Counted from the first letter of the stretch, positions 1 through 9,291 are shown. The stretch: 36,725 nucleotides of DNA from Halomonas urmiana (GCF_005780185.1 NZ_VBUI01000033.1:1-36725); one strand, 5' to 3'. The notes: a model not told the origin generated them from the letters alone. A program made the numbers and translations.

Positions 1-77
1 CTCGGCGCTCGGCGCTCGGCGCTCGGCGCTCGGCGCTCGGCGCTCGGCGCTCGGCGCTCGGCGCTCGGCGCTCGGCG
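1..77. repeat. Heptanucleotide tandem array, 11 perfect copies
   Basis: Eleven perfect head-to-tail copies of CTCGGCG fill the first 77 bases, and the array probably continues beyond the window edge. The same unit, in another phase, forms the array at 1226-1295, and its reverse complement (CGCCGAG) lies inside the 35-nt motifs at 1094-1128 and 20616-20650. The array stops exactly where the predicted -35 element of the ybeD-lipB promoter begins. Pure arrays of this kind are prone to copy-number change by slippage. That behaviour is inferred, not seen here. Confidence 0.97.
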
Positions 78-107
78 TTGGTCTCTCTGCACCAGGTTGA
101 GTAAAAT
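78..107 (+). promoter_or_regulatory. Putative sigma-70 promoter for ybeD-lipB
   Basis: A TAAAAT -10 hexamer (102-107, 5 of 6 consensus) follows a weak -35 (TTGGTC, 78-83) after 18 bp. It lies 33 bp upstream of the ybeD start and directly abuts the end of the tandem array. The -10 is good, but the -35 matches in only three positions. Confidence 0.4.
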
Positions 108-139
108 GCTCGGATATCCATGACCCGCCGGAAGACATC

Positions 140-451
140 ATGAGCGACAACTCCCTGCGCGACCTTCGCAAGCCCGCTCCCCGGGCGGGCGATGCGCCGC
201 CGAAGATCACTTTCCCCTGCGACTACCCCATCAAGGTCGTCGGCGATGCCGCCGATGATTTCGCGGCGACGGTCTGTCAGATCGTCCACCGCCATGACCC
301 GAGCTTCGAGGCCGCCGGCATCCAGGTGGTGCCGAGCCGCAACGGCCGCTTCCTGTCGGTACGCCTGACCCTGCGCGCCACGGGGGAGGTGCAGATCAAG
401 GCTCTCTTCGACGAGCTGAAGGCCACCGGCCGTGTGCATATGGTGGTGTGA
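140..451 (+). CDS. ybeD: YbeD/DUF493 family protein
   Basis: A 103-residue protein of the YbeD (DUF493) family, small alpha/beta proteins with an ACT-like fold. The family usually sits just upstream of lipB in gammaproteobacteria, and its biochemical role is not settled. Recognisable features are the N-terminal segment with [11 protein letters not shown] (about residues 25-35), the [13 protein letters not shown] strand and the conserved C-terminal end with GRVHMVV. The length is close to the roughly 90 residues usual for the family, with a short polar N-terminal extension. A GGAAGA ribosome-binding site (130-135) precedes the ATG. The stop codon overlaps the lipB start by one base (TGATG), which implies translational coupling. 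A role in lipoate metabolism is suggested only by gene context. Confidence 0.93.
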   Translation: MSDNSLRDLRKPAPRAGDAPPKITFPCDYPIKVVGDAADDFAATVCQIVHRHDPSFEAAGIQVVPSRNGRFLSVRLTLRATGEVQIKALFDELKATGRVHMVV

Positions 452-1128
452 TGGCACCTGACAGCACGGCGCCGATCGCGCTGCACCGCCTGGGCAGACG
501 GCCCTATGGCCCCGTCTGGCAGGCCATGCGCACCCTGACCGACGAGCGTGATGCCGAGACGCCGGACCAGTTCTGGCTGGTCGAGCATGACCCGGTGTTC
601 ACCCAGGGTCAGGCCGGCAAGCCCGAACACCTGCTGATGCCGGGTGATATCCCGGTGGTTGCCACCGATCGCGGCGGCCAGGTGACCTACCACGGCCCCG
701 GCCAGGTGGTGCTCTATCCGCTACTCGACGTGCGCCGCGCCCGCCTGGGCGTGCGTGAGCTGGTCACCGCCCTGGAGCAGGCGGTGATCGCGCTGCTGGC
801 CGAGCACGGCGTGACGGCCCATGCCCGGCCCGATGCCCCCGGCGTCTACGTGGGGGAGGCCAAGATCGCCTCCCTGGGGCTGCGTATCCGCCGTGGAGCC
901 AGCTTCCACGGGGTCGCGCTCAACGTCGACGGGGATCTCGCGCCCTTCTCGCGGATCAACCCCTGCGGCTATGCTGGCATGGCCATGACGCGACTGGCCG
1001 ATCTCTGCCATGACTGTACGGGCGTCGAGGCGGTGGGGGAGCGCCTGGCCGAATGCCTGGCGCGTGAGCTGGGACGTGAGTTAACAGCGTCAAGCAGCCA
1101 GGCGCCGAGCCGCCAAGCTGACCTGTGA
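451..1128 (+). CDS. lipB: Octanoyl-[acyl-carrier-protein]:protein N-octanoyltransferase LipB
   Basis: LipB moves the octanoyl group from acyl-ACP to a lysine of lipoyl domains (pyruvate and 2-oxoglutarate dehydrogenases, glycine cleavage H protein). This is the first step of endogenous lipoate synthesis, and LipA completes it. The 225-residue sequence has the hallmark [12 protein letters not shown] at 74-85, the catalytic lysine K138 (in [10 protein letters not shown]) and the catalytic cysteine C172 (in INPCGYAGM). I chose the ATG overlapping the ybeD stop; a GTG three bases earlier is in frame and possible. The last 15 or so residues (from [11 protein letters not shown] on) are encoded by the dispersed 35-nt repeat element, which also supplies the TGA stop. 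The native C-terminus therefore appears to have been replaced or extended by repeat DNA, well away from the active site. Confidence 0.97.
   Translation: MAPDSTAPIALHRLGRRPYGPVWQAMRTLTDERDAETPDQFWLVEHDPVFTQGQAGKPEHLLMPGDIPVVATDRGGQVTYHGPGQVVLYPLLDVRRARLGVRELVTALEQAVIALLAEHGVTAHARPDAPGVYVGEAKIASLGLRIRRGASFHGVALNVDGDLAPFSRINPCGYAGMAMTRLADLCHDCTGVEAVGERLAECLARELGRELTASSSQAPSRQADL
1094..1128 (+). repeat. 35-nt dispersed element, copy A (3' end of lipB)
   Basis: This 35-nt stretch matches 20616-20650 at 33 of 35 positions. It contains CGCCGAG, the reverse complement of the heptad array unit, and GCCAAGC, the reverse complement of seven bases of the octad unit at 20744-20855. In both places it is followed by a short GATAGA-containing spacer, an intrinsic terminator and a tandem array. 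Here it is also the coding end of lipB. Confidence 0.9.
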
Positions 1129-1153
1129 TGGGCTGCAGGGGCTGAGATAGAAC

Positions 1154-1190
1154 AAGCCCCCGCTGGACCAAGCATCCAGTGGGGGCTTTG
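1154..1190. terminator. Bidirectional-type intrinsic terminator between lipB and lipA
   Basis: A 14-bp stem (1154-1167 with 1175-1188, one G-T pair) encloses a 7-nt loop. The stem starts AAGCCCCC and ends GGGGGCTT, so A/T pairs flank the GC core and it could end transcription of the converging lipB and lipA messages. The U-tract is short (TTT). Confidence 0.8.
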
Positions 1191-1225
1191 CATTGACACC
1201 AGAGGTGGCAGAAACATCATACTTT

Positions 1226-1295
1226 GCGCTCGGCGCTCGGCGCTCGGCGCTCGGCGCTCGGCGCTCGGCGCTCGGCGCTCGGCGCTCGGCGCTCA
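1226..1295. repeat. Heptanucleotide tandem array at the 3' end of lipA
   Basis: Nine perfect copies of GCGCTCG (1226-1288) are followed by a tenth copy (1289-1295) differing only in its last base. That changed base creates the TGA stop of lipA, read on the minus strand at 1293-1295. The array lies in inverted orientation relative to the CGCCGAG word at 1094-1128 across the terminator. Confidence 0.97.
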
Positions 1296-2345
1296 GCCGA
1301 CGTTGACGGCGTCGATGCGGTTCGGGTCCGGCGCCTGGGCCGGCACCTCGGCGGGGGCGGCCAGGCCGAGGTTGTTCTTCTCGAACACCCGGTCGGCCCG
1401 GTAGCTGGAGCGCACCAGCGGGCCGGACGGGACCTCCATGAAGCCCTTCTCCAGGCCCAGCACGCGGTAGCGGTCGAACTCCTCCGGGGTGACCCAGCGC
1501 TCCACCGGCAGATGGTGGCGGGTGGGGCGCAGATACTGACCCAGGGTGACGATGTCCACGCCGATCTCGCGCAGGTCATCGAAGGTCGCCAGTATCTCCT
1601 CGTCGGTCTCGCCAAGGCCCAGCATCAGGCTGGTCTTGGTGATGACTCCGGGGCGATGGCGCTTGGCATGGGCCAGCACGTCCAGGGTCTTGCGGTAGCC
1701 GGCGCGCGGGTCACGCACCCGCGAGGTCAGTCGCTCGACGGTCTCGACGTTCTGGGCGAAGACCTCGAGCCCGGCGTCCACCACCCGCTCGATCGCCACG
1801 GGCTCGGCGTCGAAGTCCGGCGTCAGCGCCTCGACGACCACCTCGGGGGTGCGCGCCTTGATGGCCCGGATGCAGTCAGCGTAGTGGGTCGCGCCGCCGT
1901 CGGGCAGGTCGTCCCGATCCACCGACGTCAGCACGATGTAGCGCAGCCCCATCAGCTCCACGGAGCGTGCGGTGTTTTCCGGCTCCTCGGTGTCCAGCCA
2001 CCCCTTGGGGTTGCCGGTGTCCACGGCACAGAAGCGGCAGGCGCGGGTACACACCGAGCCCATCAGCATGATGGTCGCCGTGCCGTTGCTCCAGCACTCG
2101 CCCTGGTTGGGGCAGTGGGACTCGGCGCACACGGTGCTGAGCCGGTGGGTGGCCACGTTCTTCTTGACCGCCTCGAAGCGCTCGCCGCCGGGGATCTGGG
2201 CGCGCAGCCAGCTCGGCTTGCGTCCGCTGACGCCGCCGTCCTCGACCTCGCGACGCACCTTCATGCCGTCCTTGATGGCGGCCGTGCCATGGTCGTTGCG
2301 ATACTTTTCGCCGCTGGAGACGCGTGGGGAGGGGGTGTCGCTCAT
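1293..2345 (-). CDS. lipA: Lipoyl synthase LipA (radical SAM)
   Basis: LipA inserts two sulfur atoms into the protein-bound octanoyl chain made by LipB, using S-adenosylmethionine and two [4Fe-4S] clusters. The 350-residue protein has all the family marks. The auxiliary cluster is bound by CX4CX5C (C73, C78, C84) and the C-terminal RSSY motif (312-315). The radical SAM cluster is bound by CX3CX2C (C99, C103, C106). Length is normal, with a C-terminal tail of about 25 residues after the core. The gene converges with lipB, so the two enzymes of one pathway are neighbours but separate transcripts. Its stop codon lies in the last copy of the tandem array. The roughly 210 bp upstream, as far as the LysR gene, hold no gene and no promoter I can call confidently. 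Confidence 0.98.
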   Translation of the reverse strand: MSDTPSPRVSSGEKYRNDHGTAAIKDGMKVRREVEDGGVSGRKPSWLRAQIPGGERFEAVKKNVATHRLSTVCAESHCPNQGECWSNGTATIMLMGSVCTRACRFCAVDTGNPKGWLDTEEPENTARSVELMGLRYIVLTSVDRDDLPDGGATHYADCIRAIKARTPEVVVEALTPDFDAEPVAIERVVDAGLEVFAQNVETVERLTSRVRDPRAGYRKTLDVLAHAKRHRPGVITKTSLMLGLGETDEEILATFDDLREIGVDIVTLGQYLRPTRHHLPVERWVTPEEFDRYRVLGLEKGFMEVPSGPLVRSSYRADRVFEKNNLGLAAPAEVPAQAPDPNRIDAVNVG

Positions 2346-2554
2346 AGCTGTGAGCCTCTCTGCTCGCCGGCTGTCTCACCGGGACGGCGCCCGGGGGCGC
2401 GTCGATCGGCGTTTCCAGTCAGCCTGGCACGTCGAATGTTACGGGAATTCAAGGCCCATAACCTACCATAACCGTCACCTTTTTGGACAGCGGGCGGGGC
2501 GTGCGCGGTCGCCGGTTCGGGGTGGGTCAAGGGGTGGCGGTCAAGTGCGGGCGC

Positions 2555-3541
2555 TCAATAGGTGGTCATCGGCAGGCAGTCGACGCCGTGGCTCGGCAGC
2601 GGGGTCGGGGGCGCGGCGAAGTGCTCGTGGAGCTCGGTGAGGTGTTCGCGCACGAAGCGCAGGAACAGCTCGGTGACCGGGGTCGGGAAATGATCGCGGG
2701 GGTGCACCGTGCACCAGGCGTGGCGCAGCGGGAAGCCGGGCAGGGCGAGGGGCACGAGCAGGCCCGCCTCGATCTCCAGTCGCACGGCGAGGCGGGGCAG
2801 CACGGCCACCCCCAGCTGTGCCATCACCCCATGCTTGACCGCCTCGTTGGACCCCAGCTCGATGGCATGGGGGAGCCATACGTCCTGTTCGGCCGCCTGC
2901 TCCTCGAAGGCGCTGCGCACCCCGGAGCCGGGCTCGCGCATCAGCACGTAGTGGCGCGCGAAATCCTCCAGGGTGGGGTGTTCGGCAGCCAGCAGCGGGT
3001 GGCCCGGCCAGACCACGGGCACCAGCTCACTCTCGAGAATCGGCATGAACGTCAGCTCGTCGCCCTCGGGGACCCGCGCCATGATCACCAGGTCGTCGCG
3101 CCGCTCGGCGAGTCGCTCCAGCGCCTGGCGCCGGCTGCAGACGCGCAGGCGCACCACGATGTCGGGGTAGTGAGCGCGAAAGCGGGCCATCAGGTGCGGC
3201 ACCACGTACTGGGCGGTGGAGACCGCGGCGAGATTGAGCTCGCCGTTCAGCGTCCCGGCCAGGTCGGAGAGCGTCATCTGCAGGCGCGAGACCTGCCCGA
3301 AGATCGAGCGAGTCGAGGCGGCCAGCGCATCGGCGGCGGGCAGCAGGTGCAGGGTGCGCCCGGCGTACTTGAAGAGCGGCTGGCCGAGGGCCTGCTCGAG
3401 CTGGCGAATCTGGGCGCTCACGGCGGGCTGGGTCAGCCCCAGCGCCTCGGCCGCTCGGGAGTAGGAGTGCTGGTCATAGACGGCACGGAACACCTGGAGC
3501 TGGCGAAAGGTCAGGCGGTTAAGCAGCTTGGGTGTGGTCAT
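2555..3541 (-). CDS. LysR-type transcriptional regulator, CbbR-like
   Basis: A 328-residue LysR-type regulator. The N-terminal winged helix-turn-helix covers about residues 8-66, with the typical SYSRAAEALGLTQPAVSAQI recognition segment. The periplasmic-binding-protein-like effector domain runs from about residue 90 to 300. The sequence style (RLTFRQLQVFRAVYDQHSYSRAAE, later GSNEAVKHGVMAQLGVAVLPRL) is that of the CbbR/CysB-like branch, but no RuBisCO genes are present, so the regulon is unknown. I chose the ATG at 3541 because the domain begins just after it; upstream in-frame codons lack family similarity. It is divergent from the DUF3141 gene across about 250 bp, the usual arrangement for a LysR regulator and its target, so it may control that gene. 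Confidence 0.9.
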   Translation of the reverse strand: MTTPKLLNRLTFRQLQVFRAVYDQHSYSRAAEALGLTQPAVSAQIRQLEQALGQPLFKYAGRTLHLLPAADALAASTRSIFGQVSRLQMTLSDLAGTLNGELNLAAVSTAQYVVPHLMARFRAHYPDIVVRLRVCSRRQALERLAERRDDLVIMARVPEGDELTFMPILESELVPVVWPGHPLLAAEHPTLEDFARHYVLMREPGSGVRSAFEEQAAEQDVWLPHAIELGSNEAVKHGVMAQLGVAVLPRLAVRLEIEAGLLVPLALPGFPLRHAWCTVHPRDHFPTPVTELFLRFVREHLTELHEHFAAPPTPLPSHGVDCLPMTTY

Positions 3542-3701
3542 GTCGGTCTGTCCGCCGGCATCATGCCGTGGATTTCTGGGATTCTGGCGCCATGCTAGCA
3601 CCGCCCGAGCGCCGCCGGCCATGCCGTAAATCGGCACCACGAATGCCCCGTGCGGGCCCCGGGCCCACCACAAGGTCCTCGCAGCGGCTGGTTTCATGCG
3701 C

Positions 3702-3720
3702 TATATTGCATTGCAGCAAA
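3702..3720 (+). promoter_or_regulatory. Putative -10 box with overlapping TGC/GCA palindrome upstream of the DUF3141 gene
   Basis: TATATT (3702-3707) is a plausible -10 for the DUF3141 gene, although no good -35 is visible. It runs into TTGCATTGCAGCAA (3706-3719), which has TTGC/GCAA symmetry and a nested TGC-N3-GCA. Paired TGC/GCA words resemble operators reported for PhaR-type regulators of PHA granule genes. That link is only inference. Confidence 0.35.
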
Positions 3721-3794
3721 GCCCGCTTTCATGCATCGGTGCCGAGAGCATTCGCTACAGGAGCCTTGGGCACCGAGCAACCCTGGAGCTGATA

Positions 3795-6359
3795 ATGAAT
3801 CCCCTGATACCGACTCCTGCAGCCGACGCGCTGCCCTTCATGGATCCATTCGGTTTCGGACGCGCCGCCTGTGATTACTGGCGTGACACCCTGGAGCGCA
3901 GCGTGCTCTTCATGGATATCATGCGCCAGCGCGGCAACCAGTATCTCGAGCATATCGAGCAGACCAAGCCCAACGTGCTGGGTTTCGATACCGAGGTGCT
4001 GGTGGACGGCCGCACCTTCTCTCGCCCGGTCAACTACGAGCTGCTGCGCATTCAGCCTCCCGAGGGGGTGGAAACCGATCTGCAGATGCGCCCCTTCGTG
4101 GTGGTGGATCCGCGTGCCGGCCACGGCCCGGGTATCGGCGGCTTCAAGCCCGATAGCGAGATCGGCATCGCCCTGCGCGCCGGACATCCCTGCTACTTCA
4201 TCGGGTTTTTGCCCTATCCGGTCCCGGGGCAGACCGTCGAGGACGTGGTCGAGGCCGAGGTCGCCTTCCTGCGCCACGTCATCGAGCGTCATCCGGAGAC
4301 GTCCGAAAAGCCGATGGTGGTCGGCAACTGCCAGGCCGGTTGGCAGATCATGATGGCCGCGGCCCTCGAGCCTGACCTCTTCGGCCCGATCCTCATTGCC
4401 GGCTCGCCGCTCTCCTACTGGGCCGGCGAGCGGGGCGGCGCCCCGATGCGCTATACCGGCGGGCTGTCCGGCGGTAGCTGGATGACCTCGCTGTTGAGTG
4501 ACCTGGGCGCCGGGCTCTTCGACGGCGCCTGGCTGGTGCAGAACTTCGAGCGCTTGAACCCCGCCAACACCTGGTGGAGCAAGCAGTACCGGCTCTACTC
4601 CCAGGTCGACACCGAGGCGGAACGCTACCTCGAGTTCGAACGCTGGTGGGGCGGCCACGTGGTGCTCGGCGGCGACGAGATCCAGTACATCGTCGACAAC
4701 CTCTTCATCGGCAACCGCCTCTCCACCGCCCAGCTGGTGACCTCCGACGGGCGGCGCATCGACCTGCGCAACCTGCGCTCGCCGGTGGTGGTGTTCTGTT
4801 CGCGCGGCGACGACATCACGCCGCCGCCCCAGGCCCTGGGCTGGGTGCGCGACCTCTACGAAGGGGTCGAGGACGTGATCGCCAACGAGCAGACCATCGT
4901 CTACTGCGTGCATGACACCACCGGTCACCTGGGCATCTTCGTGTCCGGCAGCGTCTCCCGTAAGGAGCATGCCGAGTTCACCGCCAACATGGACTACATC
5001 GACGTCCTGCCGCCTGGGCTCTACGAGACCACGGTGTCCAGTGCCGCCGAGCGCGAGGATGCCGAACTGATCGAGCGCGACTACCTGCTCGAGTTCACGC
5101 CGCGCACCATCGAGGAGCTCGACCAGGAGGTCCAGCATCGTCCCGAGGATGACACCCGCTTCGCCGCGGTGGCGCGGATCTCCGAGATCAACCTGGGCTT
5201 CTACCGCGCCTTCATGCAGCCCTGGGTCCAGGCCATGGCCACGCCGGAGTCGGCCAAGTGGATGCGGCGCATGCATCCCAACCGCCTGGGCTACCGTCTG
5301 CTCTCCGATCGCAACCCGCTGATGACCGCGGTCCCGGTGCTGGCCGACAAGGTGCGCGCCGACCGCCATCCGGTGCACGAGGACAACGTCTTCCGCGCGG
5401 TGGAGGGCATCTTCTCCGACCAGATCACGCGCAGCCTGAACGCCTGGCGGGACCTTCGCGATCGCAGCAGCGAGCGTTTCTTCCTCGACTTCTATGGTCA
5501 GCCGTTGCTGCAGGCCATGGTGGGCCTGGGCGGTGACGCCCATGCGCATCGCCGTCGCCCGGGGGCCGAACCCGAGCATCGCCGCTTCATCGAGCGTCGC
5601 CGCAATGAGGTCCATCGCGCGATCACCGAGGGCGGCGCTCACGAGGCGGTCATGCGTTCGATGATCCATGTGCTGGGCGGCGCCCCGGCCACCGACGAGC
5701 GCAACTTCAAGCGGTTGCGGGCTTCGCGGGCCGAGCTCGAGCCGGGCGCTCAACTGGCCGACTTCAAGCACCTGGTGCGTGAGCAGTTCTTCACCCTTCA
5801 GCAGGATCATGAGGCGGCCCTGGAGGCGATCCCGAGCCTGCTCAAGGGGCAGACGGCCCAGCAGATCGACGCCCACCTCGCGCATATCGAGCACGTGCTG
5901 GCGGCCAGTGGCGAGCTCAGCGAGCATGCGGCGGATCGCTTCGAGCGCATCAAGGGGCTGTTCCACCAGGCCATCGATCACGCGCCCGAGGAGGAGCAGG
6001 AGGCGCGTCGCGACTCTGAAGCCAGCATCGCCCGCGAGGCCGTGGCCGGAGAGCTCGCCCGTCGCGAGGTGGAAAGCCTGATGGAGGCGATGCCCGTCGC
6101 CGAGTCGAACCGGGCAAGCGCGGTGTCCCAGGCGCAGAGTGCCGCCGTTCAGGACGCCGAGGCACAGAACGCCGGGGAGCCGGACGTTAAGGCGCAGGAC
6201 GTCGAGGCACAGGACGTCGAGGCGCCGGAGGCGGCCACTCCGACCGCTGAAGCGTCTTCTGAACCGGCGACTAAGCCGGCCACTACCGGTGTCAAGCGCA
6301 AGCCGGCGAGCCGGGCAGCGCCGCGGCGCCGCACGTCGCGTAACTCCGGCAAGAAGTAA
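3795..6359 (+). CDS. DUF3141 protein, PHA-synthase-like alpha/beta hydrolase
   Basis: An 854-residue protein of the DUF3141 family. Its core resembles poly(3-hydroxyalkanoate) synthases. A nucleophile elbow GNCQAG places a cysteine at 179, CSRGDDITPP places the acid at D339 or D340, and DTTGHLGIF gives H378, the same Cys-Asp-His set and order as PhaC. After the hydrolase core come a helical region (about 440-760) and a low-complexity tail rich in Ala, Glu, Asp and Gln with repeated VEAQD/VKAQD units, ending in a strongly basic stretch (KRKPASRAAPRRR). Such Ala-rich basic tails recall phasin-type granule proteins. The start was placed at the ATG with a GGAG ribosome-binding site (3785-3788); the reading frame is open 99 bases further upstream but has no such site. 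A role in PHA metabolism is inferred; the family's reaction is not established. Confidence 0.88.
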   Translation: MNPLIPTPAADALPFMDPFGFGRAACDYWRDTLERSVLFMDIMRQRGNQYLEHIEQTKPNVLGFDTEVLVDGRTFSRPVNYELLRIQPPEGVETDLQMRPFVVVDPRAGHGPGIGGFKPDSEIGIALRAGHPCYFIGFLPYPVPGQTVEDVVEAEVAFLRHVIERHPETSEKPMVVGNCQAGWQIMMAAALEPDLFGPILIAGSPLSYWAGERGGAPMRYTGGLSGGSWMTSLLSDLGAGLFDGAWLVQNFERLNPANTWWSKQYRLYSQVDTEAERYLEFERWWGGHVVLGGDEIQYIVDNLFIGNRLSTAQLVTSDGRRIDLRNLRSPVVVFCSRGDDITPPPQALGWVRDLYEGVEDVIANEQTIVYCVHDTTGHLGIFVSGSVSRKEHAEFTANMDYIDVLPPGLYETTVSSAAEREDAELIERDYLLEFTPRTIEELDQEVQHRPEDDTRFAAVARISEINLGFYRAFMQPWVQAMATPESAKWMRRMHPNRLGYRLLSDRNPLMTAVPVLADKVRADRHPVHEDNVFRAVEGIFSDQITRSLNAWRDLRDRSSERFFLDFYGQPLLQAMVGLGGDAHAHRRRPGAEPEHRRFIERRRNEVHRAITEGGAHEAVMRSMIHVLGGAPATDERNFKRLRASRAELEPGAQLADFKHLVREQFFTLQQDHEAALEAIPSLLKGQTAQQIDAHLAHIEHVLAASGELSEHAADRFERIKGLFHQAIDHAPEEEQEARRDSEASIAREAVAGELARREVESLMEAMPVAESNRASAVSQAQSAAVQDAEAQNAGEPDVKAQDVEAQDVEAPEAATPTAEASSEPATKPATTGVKRKPASRAAPRRRTSRNSGKK

Positions 6360-6417
6360 CGGGCAAGAAGCGAGCGACGATGCCGGCTGAGCCCCGCGCG
6401 CCAACGCTTTGACACGC

Positions 6418-6444
6418 ACGCCCCCGCCCTCACGGCGGGGGCGT
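6418..6444 (+). terminator. Intrinsic terminator after the DUF3141 gene
   Basis: A perfect 11-bp GC-rich stem (6418-6428 with 6434-6444) has a 5-nt loop and lies about 60 bp after the stop codon. The following TTGTCGTT is only weakly U-rich. The remaining 200 bp up to topA show no gene and no clear promoter. Confidence 0.7.
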
Positions 6445-6642
6445 TGTCGTTGGCACCCGGACGTTCCTGGCTTGTCGTCTCGTGACTCGGCGGTCTAGGT
6501 TCAAGGAGCCGCCCGCCGGGGGTGACTGGCGTGAAGCCGATCGCTGGGGTAGGGTAATCGCATTTTTCACCCGTCGCAGCGGACGGGTCGATACCGTCTG
6601 GCGCGAGCCGTCACGCTGGCGCCATCAGCACAGTGGAGCACT

Positions 6643-9291
6643 ATGGGCAAGTCACTGGTCATCGTCGAGTCGCCGGCCAAGGCGAAGACGATCAACAAGT
6701 ATCTCGGCAACGACTTCATCGTAAAGTCGAGCGTGGGGCACATCCGTGACCTGCCGACCAGCGGCTCGGGCAAGACGGCGTCGGACCCCAAGGAGCGCGC
6801 TCGACAGGCGGCGGCCACCCGCAAGATGTCGCCGGAGGAGAAGGCGGAGCATCGCAAGCGCAAGGCCCACGACCAGCTGATCCGGCGCATGGGCATCGAT
6901 CCCGAGCACGGCTGGAAGGCGCACTACGAGATCCTGCCGGGTAAGGAGAAGGTGGTGGCCGAGCTCCAGAAGCTCGCCGAGAAGGCCGATGCGGTCTATC
7001 TCGCCACCGACCTGGACCGCGAGGGGGAGGCCATCGCCTGGCACCTGCGCGAGACCATCGGCGGCGACGAGACCCGCTATCGGCGCGTGGTGTTCAACGA
7101 GATCACCAAGAACGCCATCCAGGAGGCCTTCCAGGATCCCGGCCAGCTGAACATCCCGCGGGTCGAGGCTCAGCAGGCGCGTCGCTTCCTCGACCGGGTG
7201 GTGGGCTTCATGCTCTCGCCGCTGCTGTGGGCCAAGATCGCCCGTGGCCTCTCCGCCGGGCGAGTGCAGTCGGTCGCCACCCGGCTGATCGCCGAGCGCG
7301 AACGCGAGATCCACGCCTTCATTCCCGAGGAGTTCTGGGACGTTCATGCCGACCTGGTCCCTCACGTCGACGGGGCCGGCGATGACGCGACGCCGGTGCG
7401 TTTCGAGCTGGTGCGCCAGGACGGCAAGGCCTTCCGGCCCACGTCCGAGGTCGAGACCCTCGAGCGTATCGCGGCGCTCAGGCAGGCGCGCCTCGCGATC
7501 ACCGCGCGGGAGGACAAGCCCACCCGCTCCAAGCCCAATGCCCCCTTCATCACCTCGACGCTGCAGCAGGCGGCCAGCGGCCGGCTGGGCTTCTCGGTGA
7601 AGAAGACCATGACGCTCGCCCAGCGCCTCTACGAGGCCGGCTACATCACCTACATGCGGACCGACTCCACCAACCTCTCCCGGGATGCGGTGGAGGGGGT
7701 GCGCGAGTTCATCGGCGAGGAGTTCGGCGCGCGCTACCTGCCCGAGGCGCCCAACCGCTACTCCAGCAAGGAGGGCGCCCAGGAGGCCCACGAGGCGATT
7801 CGTCCCTCCGAGGTCGCCCGCCGTGCCACCGACCTCGTCGGCATGGAGCGCGATGCCGAGCGCCTCTACGAGCTGATCTGGCGCCAGTTCGTGGCCTGCC
7901 AGATGCCCCCCGCCGAGTATCTCTCCAGCACCCTGACCGTGGAGGTCGAGGGCTTTGAACTCAAGGCCAAGGGGCGGGTGCTGAAGTTCGACGGCTACAC
8001 CCGGGTGATGAAGCCCATGGGGCGCAAGGACGAGGACCAGTCGCTGCCGGACCTCGCCGAGGGCACCCCCATGACCCTCGAGCACCTCGATCCCCAGCAG
8101 CACTTCACCAAGCCGCCGGCCCGCTACACCGAGGCCAGCCTGGTCAAGGAGCTGGAGAAGAAGGGCATCGGCCGGCCCTCGACCTACGCCGCCATCATCT
8201 CCACCATCCAGGACCGCGGCTACGTCAAGCTGGAGAACCGGCGCTTCTACGCCGAGAAGCTCGGCGATATCGTCACCGAGCGGCTCAAGGAGTCGTTCCC
8301 CGATCTGATGGACTACTCCTTTACCGCGCGCATGGAGGATAGCCTCGACGAGGTGGCCGAGGGCGAGCGCAACTGGCAGGAGCTACTCGATGCCTTCTAC
8401 GACGAGTTCCAGAAGGAGCTCGCCGTGGCCGAGAGCGAGGAGGGTATGCGCCCCAACCAGCCGGTGCCCACCGACATCGACTGCCCGACCTGCGGGCGCA
8501 AGATGCAGATCCGCACCGCCTCCACCGGGGTCTTCCTGGGCTGCTCCGGCTACAACCTGCCGCCCAAGGAGCGCTGCAAGACCACCATCGACCTGCTGCC
8601 CGGCGACGAGGCGGTGGCGGCCGATGCCGGCGAGGACGCCGAGACCGATGCGCTGCGCGCCAAGCACCGCTGCCCCAAGTGCGGCACCGCCATGGACAGC
8701 TACCTGATCGACGAGACGCGCAAGCTGCACATCTGCGGCAACAGCCCCGATTGCGACGGGTACGAGATCGAACAGGGCAAGTTCCGCATCAAGGGCTACG
8801 ACGGGCCGACCATCGAGTGCGACAAGTGCGGCAGCGAGATGCAGCTCAAGACCGGCCGCTTCGGCAAGTACTTCGGCTGCACCAACAGCGAGTGCAAGAA
8901 CACCCGCAAGCTGCTGAGAAGCGGCGAGGTGGCGCCGCCCAAGATGGATCCCATCCCCATGCCCGAGCTCGAGTGCCAGAAGGTCGAGGATCACTACGTG
9001 CTGCGCGATGGCGCCAGCGGGCTGTTCCTGGCGGCCAGCAAGTTCCCCAAGAACCGCGAGACCCGCCCGCCGCTGGTCGCCGAGCTCAAGGCCCACGCCG
9101 AGGAACTACCCGAGAAGTACCGCTATCTGCTCGAGGCGCCCAGCGAGGATCCGGATGGTCGCCCGGCGCAGATTCGCTTCTCGCGCAAGGCGAAGGAGCA
9201 GTTCGTGATGACCGATGAGGGCGGCAAGGCCACCGGCTGGAAGGCCACCTTCGAGGGCGGCAAATGGCACGTGGAGGACAAGCGCAAGTGA
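6643..9291 (+). CDS. topA: DNA topoisomerase I (type IA)
   Basis: TopA relaxes negatively supercoiled DNA by cutting and resealing one strand through a 5'-phosphotyrosine. The 882-residue protein begins with the TOPRIM domain: E9 in [10 protein letters not shown] and the DLDREGE motif, D123, D125 and E127/E129. The active-site tyrosine is Y337 in [10 protein letters not shown]. Three tetracysteine zinc-finger modules follow, beginning at C614, C677 and C726, and then a C-terminal zinc-ribbon-like part without cysteines. Length and order match the E. coli enzyme. A TGGAG ribosome-binding site (6634-6638) precedes the ATG. The stop overlaps the start of the DUF6586 gene (GTGA), so the two are probably co-transcribed; relatives in Pseudomonas also carry a DUF6586 gene near topA. 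Confidence 0.98.
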   Translation: MGKSLVIVESPAKAKTINKYLGNDFIVKSSVGHIRDLPTSGSGKTASDPKERARQAAATRKMSPEEKAEHRKRKAHDQLIRRMGIDPEHGWKAHYEILPGKEKVVAELQKLAEKADAVYLATDLDREGEAIAWHLRETIGGDETRYRRVVFNEITKNAIQEAFQDPGQLNIPRVEAQQARRFLDRVVGFMLSPLLWAKIARGLSAGRVQSVATRLIAEREREIHAFIPEEFWDVHADLVPHVDGAGDDATPVRFELVRQDGKAFRPTSEVETLERIAALRQARLAITAREDKPTRSKPNAPFITSTLQQAASGRLGFSVKKTMTLAQRLYEAGYITYMRTDSTNLSRDAVEGVREFIGEEFGARYLPEAPNRYSSKEGAQEAHEAIRPSEVARRATDLVGMERDAERLYELIWRQFVACQMPPAEYLSSTLTVEVEGFELKAKGRVLKFDGYTRVMKPMGRKDEDQSLPDLAEGTPMTLEHLDPQQHFTKPPARYTEASLVKELEKKGIGRPSTYAAIISTIQDRGYVKLENRRFYAEKLGDIVTERLKESFPDLMDYSFTARMEDSLDEVAEGERNWQELLDAFYDEFQKELAVAESEEGMRPNQPVPTDIDCPTCGRKMQIRTASTGVFLGCSGYNLPPKERCKTTIDLLPGDEAVAADAGEDAETDALRAKHRCPKCGTAMDSYLIDETRKLHICGNSPDCDGYEIEQGKFRIKGYDGPTIECDKCGSEMQLKTGRFGKYFGCTNSECKNTRKLLRSGEVAPPKMDPIPMPELECQKVEDHYVLRDGASGLFLAASKFPKNRETRPPLVAELKAHAEELPEKYRYLLEAPSEDPDGRPAQIRFSRKAKEQFVMTDEGGKATGWKATFEGGKWHVEDKRK

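Noticed and set aside
1..77. CRISPR-like appearance of the repeat arrays
   Set aside because: Units are 7 to 9 bp without spacers, and no cas genes are present.
3542..3697. 52-residue N-terminal extension of the LysR regulator
   Set aside because: The helix-turn-helix domain begins just after the ATG at 3541, and the extension has no family similarity and overlaps the promoter region.
3729..6419. 896-codon open frame on the minus strand opposite the DUF3141 gene
   Set aside because: Shadow of GC-rich codon use; low-complexity composition without motifs, while the plus strand has clear family blocks and a ribosome-binding site.
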